A stretch of DNA of 64,000 nucleotides from Methanogenium cariaci JCM 10550 (lineage in GTDB: Archaea > Halobacteriota > Methanomicrobia > Methanomicrobiales > Methanomicrobiaceae): NCBI RefSeq assembly GCF_001315945.1, contig NZ_BBBG01000007.1, positions 39,087-103,086 on the forward strand, in the 5' to 3' direction. The position numbers and the translations under genes are program-made. The first letter of the stretch is position 1. Each line of letters starts with the position of its first letter. This document shows, piece by piece, positions 1 through 10,899 of this stretch. The notes beneath the pieces were generated by a model. The model was not told where the DNA came from. It saw only the letters and a program-made list of their open reading frames with translations, and did no database searches.

Positions 1-1
1 C

Positions 2-611
2 TTTGATGTCGAGTCCGTCAAATGGATCGCAGAAAATCAGGGTTTTGACGTAAAAATCCAGCCCATGGCCTGGGACAGCATCATTCCGTCACTCATGAAC
101 AACAAGATTGACATGGTCTATGCAGGAATGACCATCACCCCCCCGGAGAGAAAAGAACAGGTAGACTTTTCGATTCCCTACTGGATCGTGAACCAGTCGG
201 TTGCCGTGCATGAAGACTCGGGCTACACCCTTGATGACTTCAAGAACGGCACCCTCGTCATTGGTGCACAGAGCGGTACCACCGGTCAGATATGGATTGA
301 AGAGAATCTCATCGAAACCGATCTCATGCCCAAGGAGAACCTGAAGGCCACGTACCCGAACTTCCCTCTGGTAGCAGAAGACCTGAAGATCAAGCGCATC
401 GATGCGGCAATCTATGACAAACCCCCTATGCTTGAGGCAATCGCCGGAAAGCCCATTGTCATCGTTGGTGAGATCAACACCGGCGAAGAGTATGGTGTGG
501 CCATCCGGAAGGGTGACACCGAACTCTTAAACACCATGAATGCAGGTATCACCGCACTCATGGCAGACCCCCTACTGGGAAGAACTGAAGACCAAGTACG
601 AAATGGCTTAG
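2..611 (+). CDS. Polar amino acid ABC transporter, substrate-binding protein (5' partial)
   Basis: This is the C-terminal two thirds of a family 3 extracellular solute-binding protein; the start lies before the window. The frame beginning at base 2 reads through typical motifs: WIAENQGFDVK, MAWDSIIPSLMNNKIDMV, GMTITPPERKEQVDF and the IGAQSGTTGQ loop. It would bind an amino acid outside the cell and deliver it to the permeases encoded downstream. The C-terminus is broken by a C5 tract at 568-572; reading that tract as C4 gives the ending DPYWEELKTKYEMA and a TAG at 609-611, which matches the usual end of the family. Without the correction the frame runs on to 688. Substrate specificity cannot be read from the sequence. 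Confidence 0.85.
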
Positions 612-763
612 TCGGAACAGACAGAAAATGGTGGAGGAAAACCACTCCACAACTTCTATTGCATACTACCGCCCAGTATATCCTGTAGGTACATATTCTG
701 CTGTATAGATTCGCACAGCGTAGTGAATGTGTTCCGGATTAAACGGGATTTCAAGGGTTTTCA

Positions 764-1445
764 ATGGGTTTCTTAGCAGTAATCACAGAATGGTTCCCAT
801 ATATTATCGGGGGAATTTTTGCCACCCTCGGACTTGTCGGGTCTGCACTGCTTCTGGGTGTGCTTTTTGGCCTGCCGATGGCAGTCGGCAGGTATACGGG
901 AAGCGTCCGGTCCGTTTTTTCGTTGGCGTTTTTGTATGGTTTTTCCGTGGTCTTCCGGTGCTTGTGTTACTGTTCCTGTTCTTTTTCGGTATCTTTCCGG
1001 GACTGGGACTGGACGTTCCGGCATTCGTTGTCGGCGCCACTGTGCTGGGGCTGAGGGGTGCTGCCTACCAGTCACAGATCTTCGCGGGGGGGCCATACAG
1101 TCGGTCAGTGAGGGGGGGCAGATGATTGCCGCACGTTCTCTGGGAATGACAAAACTTCAGAGCATACGCCATGTCATACTGCCGCAGGCCGTGCGTGTGG
1201 CACTTCCGGGATGGTCGAACGAGTATCCGAATATCCTGACCGATTCTTCCATCTGTTACGCCATCGGGGGGGTAATGGAACTCATGACACGGACATCGCA
1301 GGCGGTCTCCAATACATCTGTCACCATGCCGTTATATCTCGTCTGTGCCGGTATCTTCATCCTCCTGAACTTTGCAGGGATGAGAGCTCTCCACATGATT
1401 GAAAAGAAGATAGAGATACCCGGATTCGGAACAGGAGCTGCATAA
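764..1445 (+). CDS. Polar amino acid ABC transporter, permease (frameshifted)
   Basis: HisM/GlnP-type inner membrane permease. The N-terminal membrane segment (FPYIIGGIFATLGLVGSALLL) lies in one frame, the middle (RFFVGVFVWFFRGLPVLVLL) in a second, and the conserved EAA-type loop (QSVSEG, then QMIAARSLGMTKLQSIRHVI) in a third. The breaks fall near 890 and at the G7 tract near 1086; both look like sequence-level indels rather than real decay because all family motifs survive. The gene sits between the binding protein and the ATPase, with the ATPase ATG two bases after the stop. It should form a heterodimeric channel with the second permease at 2209-2907. Confidence 0.8.
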
Positions 1446-1446
1446 T

Positions 1447-2205
1447 ATGAAAAATAACGAGACAATACTCAGGGTTGAAAATATTCACAAGTCATTTGGA
1501 GATTTAGCGGTACTGAAAGGGGGGGTCTCATTTGATGTGAAAAGAGGAGAGACCATCTGTTTCATCGGCCCGTCCGGTACGGGAAAGAGTACCCTTCTGC
1601 GCTGCATCAACCTCCTCATCCAGCCCGATCAGGTTCGGTATGGCTCGGGGATGCAGAAGTCACGAATTCAGGTAAGAATATCAATCATTTCCGGCAGAAA
1701 ATTGGCATGGTCTTCCAGAACTTCTTTCTCTTCGACCACTTGACGGCGGTGCGCAATGTCGAGATCGCCCTCATCAAAGTCCGGGGGATGAAGCCAAAGG
1801 AGGCCCGGGAAAAAGCCCTCGAGGAACTCCGGCAGGTGGGCATGGAGGAGTGGGCCGAGCACTATCCGGCAGAACTCTCTGGAGGTCAGGCACAACGGGT
1901 ATCCATCGCCCGTGCCCTTGCGATGGACCCGGATGTCATCCTCTTTGATGAACCCACCTCGGCACTGGATCCGGAATTAACCCGTGAGGTCCTTGAGGTC
2001 ATGAAGAAACTGGCTCTGGCAGGGATGACGATGCTTGTGGTCACCCACGAGATGGGATTTGCCTGTTCTGTCGCCAACCGCATCATGTTCATGGAGCATG
2101 GTGAGATAAAAGAGCAGGGATCCCCCCCATGAGTTGATGAACGACACGAGGTTTGAGCGCTGCAGGGATTTCATCGGCCAGTCCGACCATATCGATGGTG
2201 ATTAA
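1447..2205 (+). CDS. Polar amino acid ABC transporter, ATP-binding protein (frameshifted)
   Basis: Nucleotide-binding subunit of the importer. Walker A is GPSGTGKST near residue 39, the Q-loop is MVFQNFFLF, the signature is [16 protein letters not shown], and Walker B is [14 protein letters not shown], followed by the switch histidine in VVTHEMGFA. The frame breaks near 1640-1700 and again at a C7 tract near 2122; the corrected C-terminus ends [13 protein letters not shown] at 2205. At 1519-1525 a G7 tract adds a glycine to the normal LKGVSF motif, an example of the G4-to-G7 effect seen throughout. It is four bases upstream of the second permease. Confidence 0.85.
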
Positions 2206-2208
2206 GGA

Positions 2209-2907
2209 ATGGACCAGTCTGCGTTTATCTTCCAGATCCTACTCTCCGTCCTGATGGACGGGCTGGTGGTCACGATAAAACTGATCGCCATTACCGCCCC
2301 CCCGTTTGGTCTTATTCTGGGCATTCTTGTCGCGGTCGGCCGGGTCTACGGGTCCAAACCCATGTCTCTCCTGTGCAAGGGTGCGGTCGGGTTTATTAAG
2401 GGAACACCGCTCCTGCTGATGCTCTTTATCCTGTATTTTGGACTGCCCTCAGTTGGGATTACCCTCTCGGCCTTTGTCGCATCGCTGGTCGGGTTTATTA
2501 TGTGCAACGGTGCCTACAACTCCGAGTATATCCGGGGTGCGATCAGTTCGGTCAAGGAAGGCCAGATGATTGCGGCACAGGCACTCGGCATGACCCGGAT
2601 GCAGGCCGTCCGCCACATTATTCTTCCCCCCCAGGCACTCATACGGGCCATCCCGGGACTCTCCAACGAGTTTATCTATCTTATCAAATATTCGTCCCTT
2701 GCCTACATGCTCACCGTCGTTGAACTGACCGGTTCGGGAAAGATGGTGGCAACGAAATACTTTGCATATACCGAGGTATTTCTGGCCGTTGGACTGGGGT
2801 ATCTGCTTCTCGTGACCATTACCACGATTGCCGTCATGCTCATCGAAAGAAAGGTGGCGGTGCCGGGAATGACCCAGTCCGGCCGGAGCATGCTGGATAT
2901 TCTCTAA
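2209..2907 (+). CDS. Polar amino acid ABC transporter, permease
   Basis: Intact 232-residue HisM/GlnP-type permease and the last gene of the importer operon. It has an N-terminal membrane segment (residues 13-45), the GFIKGTPLLLMLFILYFGLP motif, and the EAA loop VKEGQMIAAQALGMTRMQAV around residues 116-135. It pairs with the permease at 764-1445. Two in-frame tracts look expanded: ITAPPFG near residue 30 and ILPPQAL near residue 140, where the family normally has a single proline (ILPQAL). The start at 2209 follows the ATPase stop by three bases, so the four genes are probably co-transcribed. Confidence 0.9.
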   Translation: MDQSAFIFQILLSVLMDGLVVTIKLIAITAPPFGLILGILVAVGRVYGSKPMSLLCKGAVGFIKGTPLLLMLFILYFGLPSVGITLSAFVASLVGFIMCNGAYNSEYIRGAISSVKEGQMIAAQALGMTRMQAVRHIILPPQALIRAIPGLSNEFIYLIKYSSLAYMLTVVELTGSGKMVATKYFAYTEVFLAVGLGYLLLVTITTIAVMLIERKVAVPGMTQSGRSMLDIL

Positions 2908-2918
2908 TCTTTTTTGTA

Positions 2919-3712
2919 TCAGACAAAAACAAAGGCGTGTGCCGAGACGTCTTCCCAGTATTCTCGTCCGCCATCGGGAGCATATCCTCCTGCGATGAGG
3001 TCTTCGGGATCAAAATACGGAAGAAGTCCTGCAAAATCCTGTTCTTTCCCGTCGATCACGGTCAGGGAGCGGATCTCATATGCATCCAGCAGGTCCGGAA
3101 TGACCCGAAGGCGGTGTGTGGGAAGGGACAGAGTATTCTGGACTTCAAGAATCCCTGCAAGCCCGGGTATTCCCGGAAAGAGCGTGGAGCAGCACTCGTC
3201 TTCCGGGAAGCAGTTCACGCTCCAGAGCGGAGAACTGTTCGCCGATAATGACTGTCCCGTATACCCCCCCGGCGTCCCGCATCTCCCGCATCAGGAGGCA
3301 GTAGATGTTACAGAGGCTGCTCTCGTAGTCCTCCCGGTCGTGAAAGATGCCGTCTTCCACCTTCAACTGCAGCGGGGACGGCAGCACGGCCCAGACCTTT
3401 TTTGAGCAGGCAACGGCGCGCGAAGCGTCATCGCGGAGTGATTCCGGAGACATCCAGGGTTCTTCGCGCAGAAATCCGGAACGAATGCCGCCCACGGAAT
3501 CACGCACCCGGTCCGCATAGTACATGCCCCCCCCGTATGCCAGACGGTCCAGTCCTGCCTGATCCCGGAGCGAACGTTCAACCTTAAACGAGAGAAGGTC
3601 GCATCCCACCCCCCCCTTTTGCCGGGCCGCCCAGGCGGCAAGGGCGGGGATATCCGGGTCGGGTTCCTCCCCCCCCGAATGATTGAACCGGGAGATGTCT
3701 GCGTTTATTCAT
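2919..3712 (-). CDS. Conserved-looking hypothetical protein (frameshifted)
   Basis: I do not recognise this family. A coherent protein of about 255 residues can be traced in two frames on the minus strand: an N-terminal part rich in charged residues (CDLLSFKVERSLRDQAGLDR, then YGGGMYYADRVRDSVGGI) and a C-terminal part (EDECCSTLFPGIPGLAGIL, RLRVIPDLLDAYEIRSLTVI, ending SAHAFVFV). The chosen ATG at 3712 gives MNKRRHLPVQ and needs the C8 tract near 3670 to be shorter to join the rest. The frame also changes near 3200. It is transcribed divergently from metG with about 40 bases between the starts, so the two share a promoter region. No signal peptide or membrane segment is evident. Confidence 0.6.
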
Positions 3713-3722
3713 TGATATTATG

Positions 3723-3730
3723 TATTTATA
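3723..3730 (+). promoter_or_regulatory. TATA-box-like element upstream of metG
   Basis: The AT-rich octamer TATTTATA lies 25-32 bases before the metG ATG in the short gap between two divergent genes. This is the spacing expected for an archaeal TATA box on a nearly leaderless transcript. No experimental start is visible from sequence, so this is inference. Confidence 0.4.
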
Positions 3731-3754
3731 CCATCAACGGCTAAAAAATTAGGC

Positions 3755-5779
3755 ATGAGTGATTCACCTCTGCTGGTAACCTGCGGACTTCCGTACACCA
3801 ACGGGCACTGCCATATCGGGCACCTGCGTACCTATGTCCCTGCGGACTTCTATGTCCGTTATCTTCGCCATTCCGGTAAAGAGGCCCTTTTTATCTGTGG
3901 TTCAGACAATCACGGGACTCCCATCGTCATATCCGCCGACCAGAGCGGCAAGACTCCCCCCCGTGAAATATCCGAAATATATCATGACCACTTTGATTCG
4001 ACATTTAAACGGATGAATGTCATCTTTGACCGATTTGGTATGACGGATGACCCCCCCACCAACCATCAGCTGGCACGTGAGATGGTTCAGTCACTCATCG
4101 ACAACGGACATGTCTATCAGAAAACGATCAGCCAGAGCTACTGCCCCCCCAAATGTCAGATGTTTCTGCCAGATAGGTATGTGGAAGGCATCTGTCCCCC
4201 CCACTGCGGTGCCCATGCGCGGGGGGGAGATGAATGCGACCAGGGATGCGGCAAACACCTGGAGCCCGGTGAAATTACCCACCCGGTCTGTAAGGTCTGC
4301 GGCGAAAAAGCGAGATGAGAGAACAGGAACATTATTTCTTCAAGCTCGGGGATTTCAGCGAGTACTTGCAGGAATACCTGCCCACACTGGGCGGCACGAC
4401 AAATGCACGGAATTATGCCATCGGGTGGCTCAAAGAAGGATTGCATGACTGGTGCATCACCCGGACGCTTGACTGGGGAGTGAAATTCCCCCCCGGCAAT
4501 GAAGACCTGGTGGTCTATGTCTGGGTTGACGCACCGATTGGATACATGGCGTTCACCAAGGAGTGGGCGGAAGAGAACAACGGCGACTGGGAACAGTTCT
4601 GGCGGGGGGGCAGTCAGCCCATCACGCACTTTATCGGGCAGGATATCATCTACACCACTGTGTCTTCTGGCCAGCCATCCTGAAGGGTGCCGGGTATGCC
4701 ACACCGGATGCTGTGGTGGCAAGCGGCATGGTCAAAATAAATGACAAGACCTTCTCCAAGTCACGGGGGGGATATGTCGTCTGGACGAATGACGATTACC
4801 TTGACCAGGGACTTCCGGCAGATTATCTCCGCTATTATCTGCTGGCCTATACATCGCACACCAAGGAGCTCAACTTTTCCTGGGAAATCTTCCAGGAACG
4901 GATCAATAACGAACTGGTGGACACTCTGGGCAATTTCCTCTACCGGACCCTGCATTTTGCCGCAAACAAACTGGGAGGCATTCCGGAAGGTGCGCCTGCC
5001 CCTGAAATCTGCGAGAGGATTCAGGCAACCCTGGACAGTGTCAAAACGGAGATGGAACGGTATGAGTTCAAGAATGCCATCGATGAGATGATGGCGCTTG
5101 CCTCATATGGCAACTCCTATATTCAGAACAATGCCCCCCCTGGAAACTCATCAAAGAAGACCGGGCGGCAGCAGAATCGGTGATCCTCAACTGTCTCCAG
5201 ATTGCCAAGGCCTGCACGTTGCTCTTTGATGCACTGATCCCGGAAGAGGCGCAGAAGGCATGGGAGATGCTGGGATATACCGACAGCGTCACCGCGCACC
5301 AGATTGCAGAAGCAACAGAAGGATTTGCGCACCATAATCTTCCCAAACCGTCTATTATATTTGCGAAAATTGAGGACGAGACGCGGGATACCCTGAACGA
5401 AATTATGAACAAACGAATAGAGGAAGCAGAAATGAGCGAAAATACTGAAATACAGACAGAAGAACGTATCACCATCGACGAATTTGCACGTGTTGAGATG
5501 AAGGTTGCAACGGTTCTTGCAGCAGAAAAGATTGAAGGGTCAAAGAAACTGCTCAAGATTCAGGTGAATCTTGGGGATGAAGAGCGCCAGATCGTCAGTG
5601 GCATCGCCCAGCACTACACGCCGGAAGAACTGGTTGGAAAGTCCGTTGTCGTGGTGACAAACCTCAAGAAAGCCAAACTCTTTGGCGTAGAGAGCGACGG
5701 CATGATCCTTGCGGCAGGAGACAATGCCTCGCTCCTGATTCCAAACGAGGACGTGGAACCCGGAACAAAAGTCCTGTGA
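3755..5779 (+). CDS. metG: Methionine--tRNA ligase with C-terminal tRNA-binding domain (frameshifted)
   Basis: Charges tRNA-Met with methionine in the cytoplasm. The class I HIGH motif is HIGH itself at residues 20-23 ([12 protein letters not shown]), the KMSKS-type motif is KTFSKSRG near 4745-4770, and a C-terminal EMAP/Trbp111-like domain starts near [15 protein letters not shown] and runs to the stop. The zinc knuckles are diagnostic of a sequence-level problem: they read [15 protein letters not shown] and HARGGDE where every archaeal MetRS has CPKC, CPHCG and ARGDE. Frame breaks occur near 4310, near 4652 (one C missing in YHHCVFWP) and at the C7 tract near 5133. All parts of the enzyme are otherwise present in order, so the gene is probably functional. 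Confidence 0.92.
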
Positions 5780-6272
5780 TTTTTCCCCCTGAAAATACTC
5801 TTTTTTTCATCCATTCACGATTCCCGTCAGTTTGAATGCACTTCTGTCATCGGTGGCCACATAGCGATTTTATGGTGCATCCTATGGACATATGGCCGGG
5901 AAAATACGATCCACACAGACGCATGGAGGGGGCGGATCTCTGCCGAGACGACCCATCCATCCTACCAAAATATCCGTCAACAGAGATCCCTTAATAGTCT
6001 ACAATCCGCTGGATTTCGACCAAATACTCGGCATTTCGTGCGTATTTTTTCGGCAGAAAAATGGGCCGGAAATATGTCCATTCCACCCTCCAATTCGTCA
6101 ACACCGGGTTTCAGAGAGGGTGGTCAGAGGGTTACCAAAGGGTGGGTGAATCAGGGAGGGCACCGACCGAAAGAAAAATGTCCATTTCCTGAAACCGAAG
6201 ACAAAAAACCGTTCCCGTCTGGATAATAACCAATCAAACGTTGCAGAATACAAACCTGAGAAAAATGAAAAC
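5780..6272. other. Intergenic region between metG and tRNA-Arg
   Basis: About 490 bases with no convincing gene. A T-tract at 5803-5810 shortly after the metG stop could serve as its transcription terminator. Short open frames here have no family features and differ between frames without a motif. I see no repeat, riboswitch or RNA gene in it. Confidence 0.4.
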
Positions 6273-6345
6273 GGACCTGGAGGGATTCGAACCCCCGACA
6301 TCCGGGTTAGAAGCCCGGCGCTATATCCTGCTAAGCCACAGATCC
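6273..6345 (-). tRNA. tRNA-Arg (anticodon TCT)
   Basis: Full cloverleaf on the minus strand: 7-bp acceptor stem GGATCTG with CAGGTCC, anticodon stem CCGGG/CCCGG around loop CTTCTAA (anticodon TCT, reads AGA), and T-arm GGGGG-TTCGAAT-CCCTC. No intron and no encoded CCA. The G5 tract in the T-stem is the right length here, showing that not every G tract in the window is altered. Confidence 0.95.
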
Positions 6346-6357
6346 AAATATTCTGCT

Positions 6358-6817
6358 CTACACGGTTGTTTTCAGGGAAGATAAAATGAATGGAATTGAT
6401 TTCATCCGGCACGATAATGTGAGGGCCGCAGCACTTCCACAATGGTGGCTCGCCCCAGCCGGTACCATCCACAGACTTTGCCATCGCACCGTTCAGGTAT
6501 CGCACCTGAATCCGTGCCGACATTCTCTCCCGTTCCTCATAATGATATGGCGCCGCATATTCAACCAGCCTCTTCATATTTATCGTCAGCGAGATCACCT
6601 GCACAATAATGCCCCCCCGGTCTCCGGCAGTAAAATCATCGAGATCAACCGACGTCAGCAACAGCACGTCACCGGGTGATGTTACCGTAAGAGAGATCAG
6701 ATTATGCGCACTCTGCAGTTCCAGTGTGCGTGGCTTCCCTTTCTTGAGTTCTTCAATAATATGTGGTCCGATTCCAGTGAGTGCAATACACTTCAGCGTA
6801 CAGTCCATCATCATCAC
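6358..6817 (-). CDS. DUF473 family protein
   Basis: Archaeal DUF473 protein of unknown function, about 150 residues. Recognisable segments are LKCIALTGIGPHIIEELKKG near the start, RTLELQSAHNLISL, and DVLLLTSVDLDDFTAGDRG. A G7 tract near 6612 adds one glycine (DRGGII). The uninterrupted frame does not stop at the natural length: it passes straight into the tRNA-Arg gene and continues to 6098. A one-base indel in the CCC of the IHFIFP segment near 6375 would end the protein at once or at the TAG at 6358-6360, so I place the end there. The start overlaps the PAC2 gene stop, implying a two-gene operon with it. Confidence 0.7.
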
Positions 6818-7544
6818 CCGTACATCGGAAGGTGTTCTTTCTTCACCGGCTGCTGTTCTGCCCGTTCCACCTGTTCGGCCATCTGCTGCAACGAGGCTTC
6901 AATCTCCGTTGCCTGTTCAATCAGGGGATCGATACTCACCTTAAATCCGAACAATTCGTTCAGCACGGTCATTACTGCCGCAGCGGCCCGTGGGTCCGGG
7001 GCATTCACCGACTCCCCCATCAGTCCGGTTGCCAGTAACCCGTTTACCTTACATTCCGTAAGGACTGTCCCTGCAATTCCGGTAATACTTCCCATCGGCA
7101 GAATTTCGGTTTTGTCACGGATCTTTTCCAGTCCTGCTTCCTCTGTTGCAACCCCCGAATACCCGTTTTTCAACATCATTCGTTACAATCCCTGCCACAA
7201 TCACCACCTCCTGCACCGGAAACGCAGAGAGCCATTCCAGAATGCCGTTTCCCACCTCATAGCAGATCGCCGGATGAATGGGGGGGACATCAGATATGAC
7301 GAGAACATACTGGTCTTTCTGAAATATCCGCATCGGGGGCATTGACGATGCCGTCCACCATCATTGCCAGTGGTGGGAAATATTTGCTGGTGATATTTCC
7401 AATATGCTCAAACTCCAGCTCATCGATCATATGAGCAAGCGCAATACTCCCAACAAGTCCGCTGCCGGGGGGGAACCCCAGCAGCACAATGAGATTCTCC
7501 TTCCGGTCGATTGGATTTTGATTTCTGATGTCCTCCATCTTCAT
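6814..7544 (-). CDS. PAC2 family protein (proteasome assembly chaperone-like; frameshifted)
   Basis: Member of the archaeal PAC2/COG1938 family, distantly related to eukaryotic proteasome assembly chaperones. Motifs in order: ENLIVLLGFPGSGLVGSIA (G tract expanded to GFPPGSG), ELEFEHIGNITSKYFPP, QKDQYVLVISDVP, EVVIVAGIVTND, MGSITGIAGTVLTEC and GESVNAPDPRAAAAVMTVL, then a charged C-terminal coiled-coil-like tail. The protein is spread over three frames that change near 7170 and 7320-7340. The ATG at 7544 is preceded by GAGG at good spacing; longer upstream readings add an unrelated hydrophobic stretch. Its role in this organism is inferred only from the family. Confidence 0.85.
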
Positions 7545-7686
7545 CACCGTCCTCAAGACCTCTACAAGGGTAATGAGTAGACACAAGTATAAAAATGATG
7601 TCCGTATGGGGGAGAATAATGCTATGATCCGATTGCGGATATGATCAAGAACCAACACTCATATTGTCTGACGTCCTAGATCTGGT

Positions 7687-8034
7687 ATGCAGGAATATCC
7701 AATTAAAAGGGGATATACCAAAGAATTTGCCCTCCGGATGGTAGACGGTCTGACAGAACTCTTTGGTGAGACAGCAGAGGAACATGAGGGACACTATACC
7801 ATCACATACGGATCGTTCAAGCGTTTTGAAGTATACACCGGTGAAAAAGGAAAAACGCTCATTGTGGATTCCGACTCGGACATGACAATATTTGATCGTC
7901 TGAGTGAGGAAGAGGCAAACGAGGTTGTACTCGATACCAACAAACGCTTCCGGCAGTACCTTGAGCTTGTGACCGGATACAACACCAAAGAACGAAAAAA
8001 GAATGCAGAAAAAGCTGCCAAAAAATCGGCATAA
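7687..8034 (+). CDS. DUF5611-like archaeal protein
   Basis: Intact 115-residue soluble protein. It resembles the short archaeal family annotated as DUF5611, with the N-terminus MQEYPIKRGYT, the core HEGHYTITYGSFKRFEVY, and the segment VVLDTNKRFRQYLELVTGYN followed by a lysine-rich tail. Function is unknown. It stands alone on the plus strand between two minus-strand genes, the convergent leuS stop being 19 bases away. The family name is from memory; the protein itself is clearly coding because its frame is clean and its codon use is like the neighbours. Confidence 0.75.
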   Translation: MQEYPIKRGYTKEFALRMVDGLTELFGETAEEHEGHYTITYGSFKRFEVYTGEKGKTLIVDSDSDMTIFDRLSEEEANEVVLDTNKRFRQYLELVTGYNTKERKKNAEKAAKKSA

Positions 8035-8052
8035 CTTTTTTTATTTTCTCTT

Positions 8053-10844
8053 TTACTGCACAACAATTGCCGGTTTAAATGGCAGCGCCGCCCGTGCCTT
8101 GGGGTGACTGCTCTCCTCAGCACTGACGACCGAGACCGAGACGCCAAACTCACGCTCAAGGAAGTCCTTTACTTCACTGAACACGGTCAGTTCATCCGGC
8201 CCGGTTTCCATAATTGTGGAGACCAGTTCCGGCGGGAAACGGTGTATCTGATTGGTGATCTGTTTTGCCGCATCCGTTGCCTCTTTGCCCCGGTTTCTCA
8301 TCTCCTCGTTCTTCATGATCTCGCCCATCACCTTCTTCCGGTCGGAGGCAGAGGCAATGATCCGGAATATGTCCCACTTCCATGCGGGTGCCACGTAGAG
8401 AGTGATCGATTCGGTATCGATCTGGATCAGACGCATGATGGATTCAATATCCTCAACAGTCCGGGACAGCAGTTCTTCAGAGAGTTCAAGACCCTCGTTG
8501 ACGAGGGACGAATCTGCCTGTGGCCAGGGTGCGAATGCAACCGGTTCACCTGAACCGACCGTTGTCCAGAGTTCCTCACAGGTATACGGGATGAAGGGCG
8601 CAAGCAGCCGGACCCATGCCGATGCAATGGTGTGCAGAACCGCTGAACTGCGTATACCTTCCGGAAGACGGCGACGATACCACTTCAGATCCGATTCAAT
8701 GCTGAAGTAGGCCTCCTGTAGTGCCTGACGGGTCTGGAACGATTCAAGGGCCTCTGTCGTCATCTCAATGTGCTTTTGCATGCGGGACAGCACCCATGCA
8801 TCGATGTCATAGGTGTCCTCGCATCCAATACCCTCGTTGATAGTGTTCCAGAACCGTTCGATCTGTTTGCGTACCGACGAGACCAGTTCATTTCTCCAGT
8901 CAAAGTCCTGCCACGGTTCGGCGCTGCCCACAAGGAACATCCGCACCGTGTCCGCACCGAATTCGTCCAGCGCATCTTCCAGCAGGATCACATTTCCTTT
9001 CGAGGAAGACATCTTGGCGCCTTCCAAAAGACCCATGCCAAAGATGACCATGCCCTGCGGCCGCAGTTCTGGAGGGAAGAGGGCGTCATGGTGGAACAGC
9101 TGGAATGTCAGGTGATTGGAGATCAAATCTTTCGCGGAGAACCGGTAGTCATACGGATACCAGTAAAGGAATTCCTGCCTGAGGTCATCAAGCGTCTCTT
9201 GGGGAATGCCCTGCGGGTTCCCTTTGCCGAGGAATATGTACTCAAACACATCCGGGGGGGTGAGCAGTGCCGGATCAATCTTCCGGATCTTATGGGAGAT
9301 GGTGTAGTAGGACATATACATGGTCGAGTCGGACAGCGGCTCAACCAGCCAGTCCTTGTCCCATGGCACCCTGGTGCCCAGCCCGACTCTTCTCGTACAT
9401 GCCCAGTCGTTAAGCCAGTCAATGGTACGGGTGAATTCCGCCCGGACTTCGGGAGGTACCAGAGCCAGGGATTCCAGATCGTTGTGGACATTCTCCTTCC
9501 ACTCCGGATCACTGTATTTCAGGAACCACTGGTCCTGCAGAATCCTGACATACACTCGTGTCCCGCAGCGGCAGACGACATTCCGGTTGTCAAACTCAAA
9601 CATCACCGCAGAGCCGTAGCGCTCGAGCATCAGTTCAGCGATCTCCTCTCTGGCTTCTTTTACCGGCTTCCCGCCATATTCCGGAAGCATCCTGCCTTTT
9701 GAATGTTCGGCGTTATAGACTTCCTGAGTCAGGACTTCCATTGCCGGATCGTTCTGGTTACTGACACCGGAGCGTTCCACCGCATCCTGTGCCGGGCATC
9801 TGCCGTAGCTTTCAACCGTGATCAGGGGGGGCACCGGGACAATATTCTGGTATTTGCCCTGCTGCTGCAGGTCACGGAGGGCGATATAGTCAAACGGTGC
9901 ATGGGCGGGTACACTCATCACGATGCCTGTCGCCATATCCGGGTCGACAAAGGCCGCGGGCAGAATCTGGACGTCACCGCTCAGCGGGTTGGAAACGGTC
10001 TGGTCAACGAGGTCTGCACCCGAAATCTCTCCGTCCAGTGTCACCTCATGGTCCTGCAGGCGAATCTTTTCCGTTGCTTCAGGGGGGACAGAATCCACTT
10101 CTGGCCGTCGACACGCACCTTCTGGTAGGTGACGTCCGGGTTCACCCAGAGATTGGTCACGCCATACGTTGTCTCCGGTCTGAGGGTGGCACAGGGGGGG
10201 ATGATGTAGTCGTTCCAGCTGAACATCACCAGCACGTACTTGACAATCTCTGCATGTTCCCCTTCGAGGAGGTCATGATCCCCGACCGGGTTGTCGCATC
10301 CCATACAGTATTTCACCGGATGGGCGCCCCGTACTACCCGGTTTTGATCGTGCAGATGCAGGTACTGCCATTCAATAAATTTGGAGTAGGTCGGGTCCAC
10401 GGTGGTAAACCGCCGTCTCCAGTCAATCGAAAGACCGCAGCGGCTCATTACCCGTTCGTATTCCTGACTGAAATGACGAACAATCGACATCGGTTCCGTG
10501 AATGTATCCAGCGTCTCCTGTGGTACGCGGTAGAGATCGGAATACAGCCTGACGGTCTTCTCATCCCCCCCTGCGGCAATCCTCCGTGATATACCGATCA
10601 CCGGTGTGCCGGTCACATGGAACGCCATCGGGTAGAGAACCTGATACCCCTTCATTCTCCAGAAACGTCCGATCACATCCGGCACAATGTATGTCCTGCC
10701 GTGCCCGACATGCATTGCCCCGGACGGATAGGGATACGCAACGTTCAGGTAGAATTTCTTATTCGCACTCGGGTCGGACTCAAACTGCGACCGCCAGATC
10801 TCTTTATATTTCTGTTCAAAGTTTTTCATATCAAATGATTGCAC
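8053..10844 (-). CDS. leuS: Leucine--tRNA ligase, archaeal type (frameshifted)
   Basis: About 930 residues, the normal size for archaeal LeuRS. The HIGH-type motif is MHVGHGRTY near residue 46 following AYPYPSG; the KMSKS motif is KMSSSKGN in GAKMSSSKGNVILLEDALDE; the CP1 editing region carries the cysteines CRCGTRV. The C-terminus (EVKDFLEREFGVSVSVV) matches the archaeal extension. The only clear break is at a six-base C tract near 10086, where SPEATEK is the expected reading of ILSPEATEKIRLQDHE. The ATG at 10844 (MQSFDMKNFEQKYKEIW) may be preceded in function by the internal MKNFEQKY start at 10829. Confidence 0.93.
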
Positions 10845-10899
10845 GTGTATCGCCCCAATCTGAAAGGTAATCCCTGAAATATTGTTCCCAAAAATAAAG

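Noticed and set aside
5892..6226. Short plus-strand frames between metG and tRNA-Arg
   Set aside because: No ribosome-binding site, no motif, different composition from real genes.
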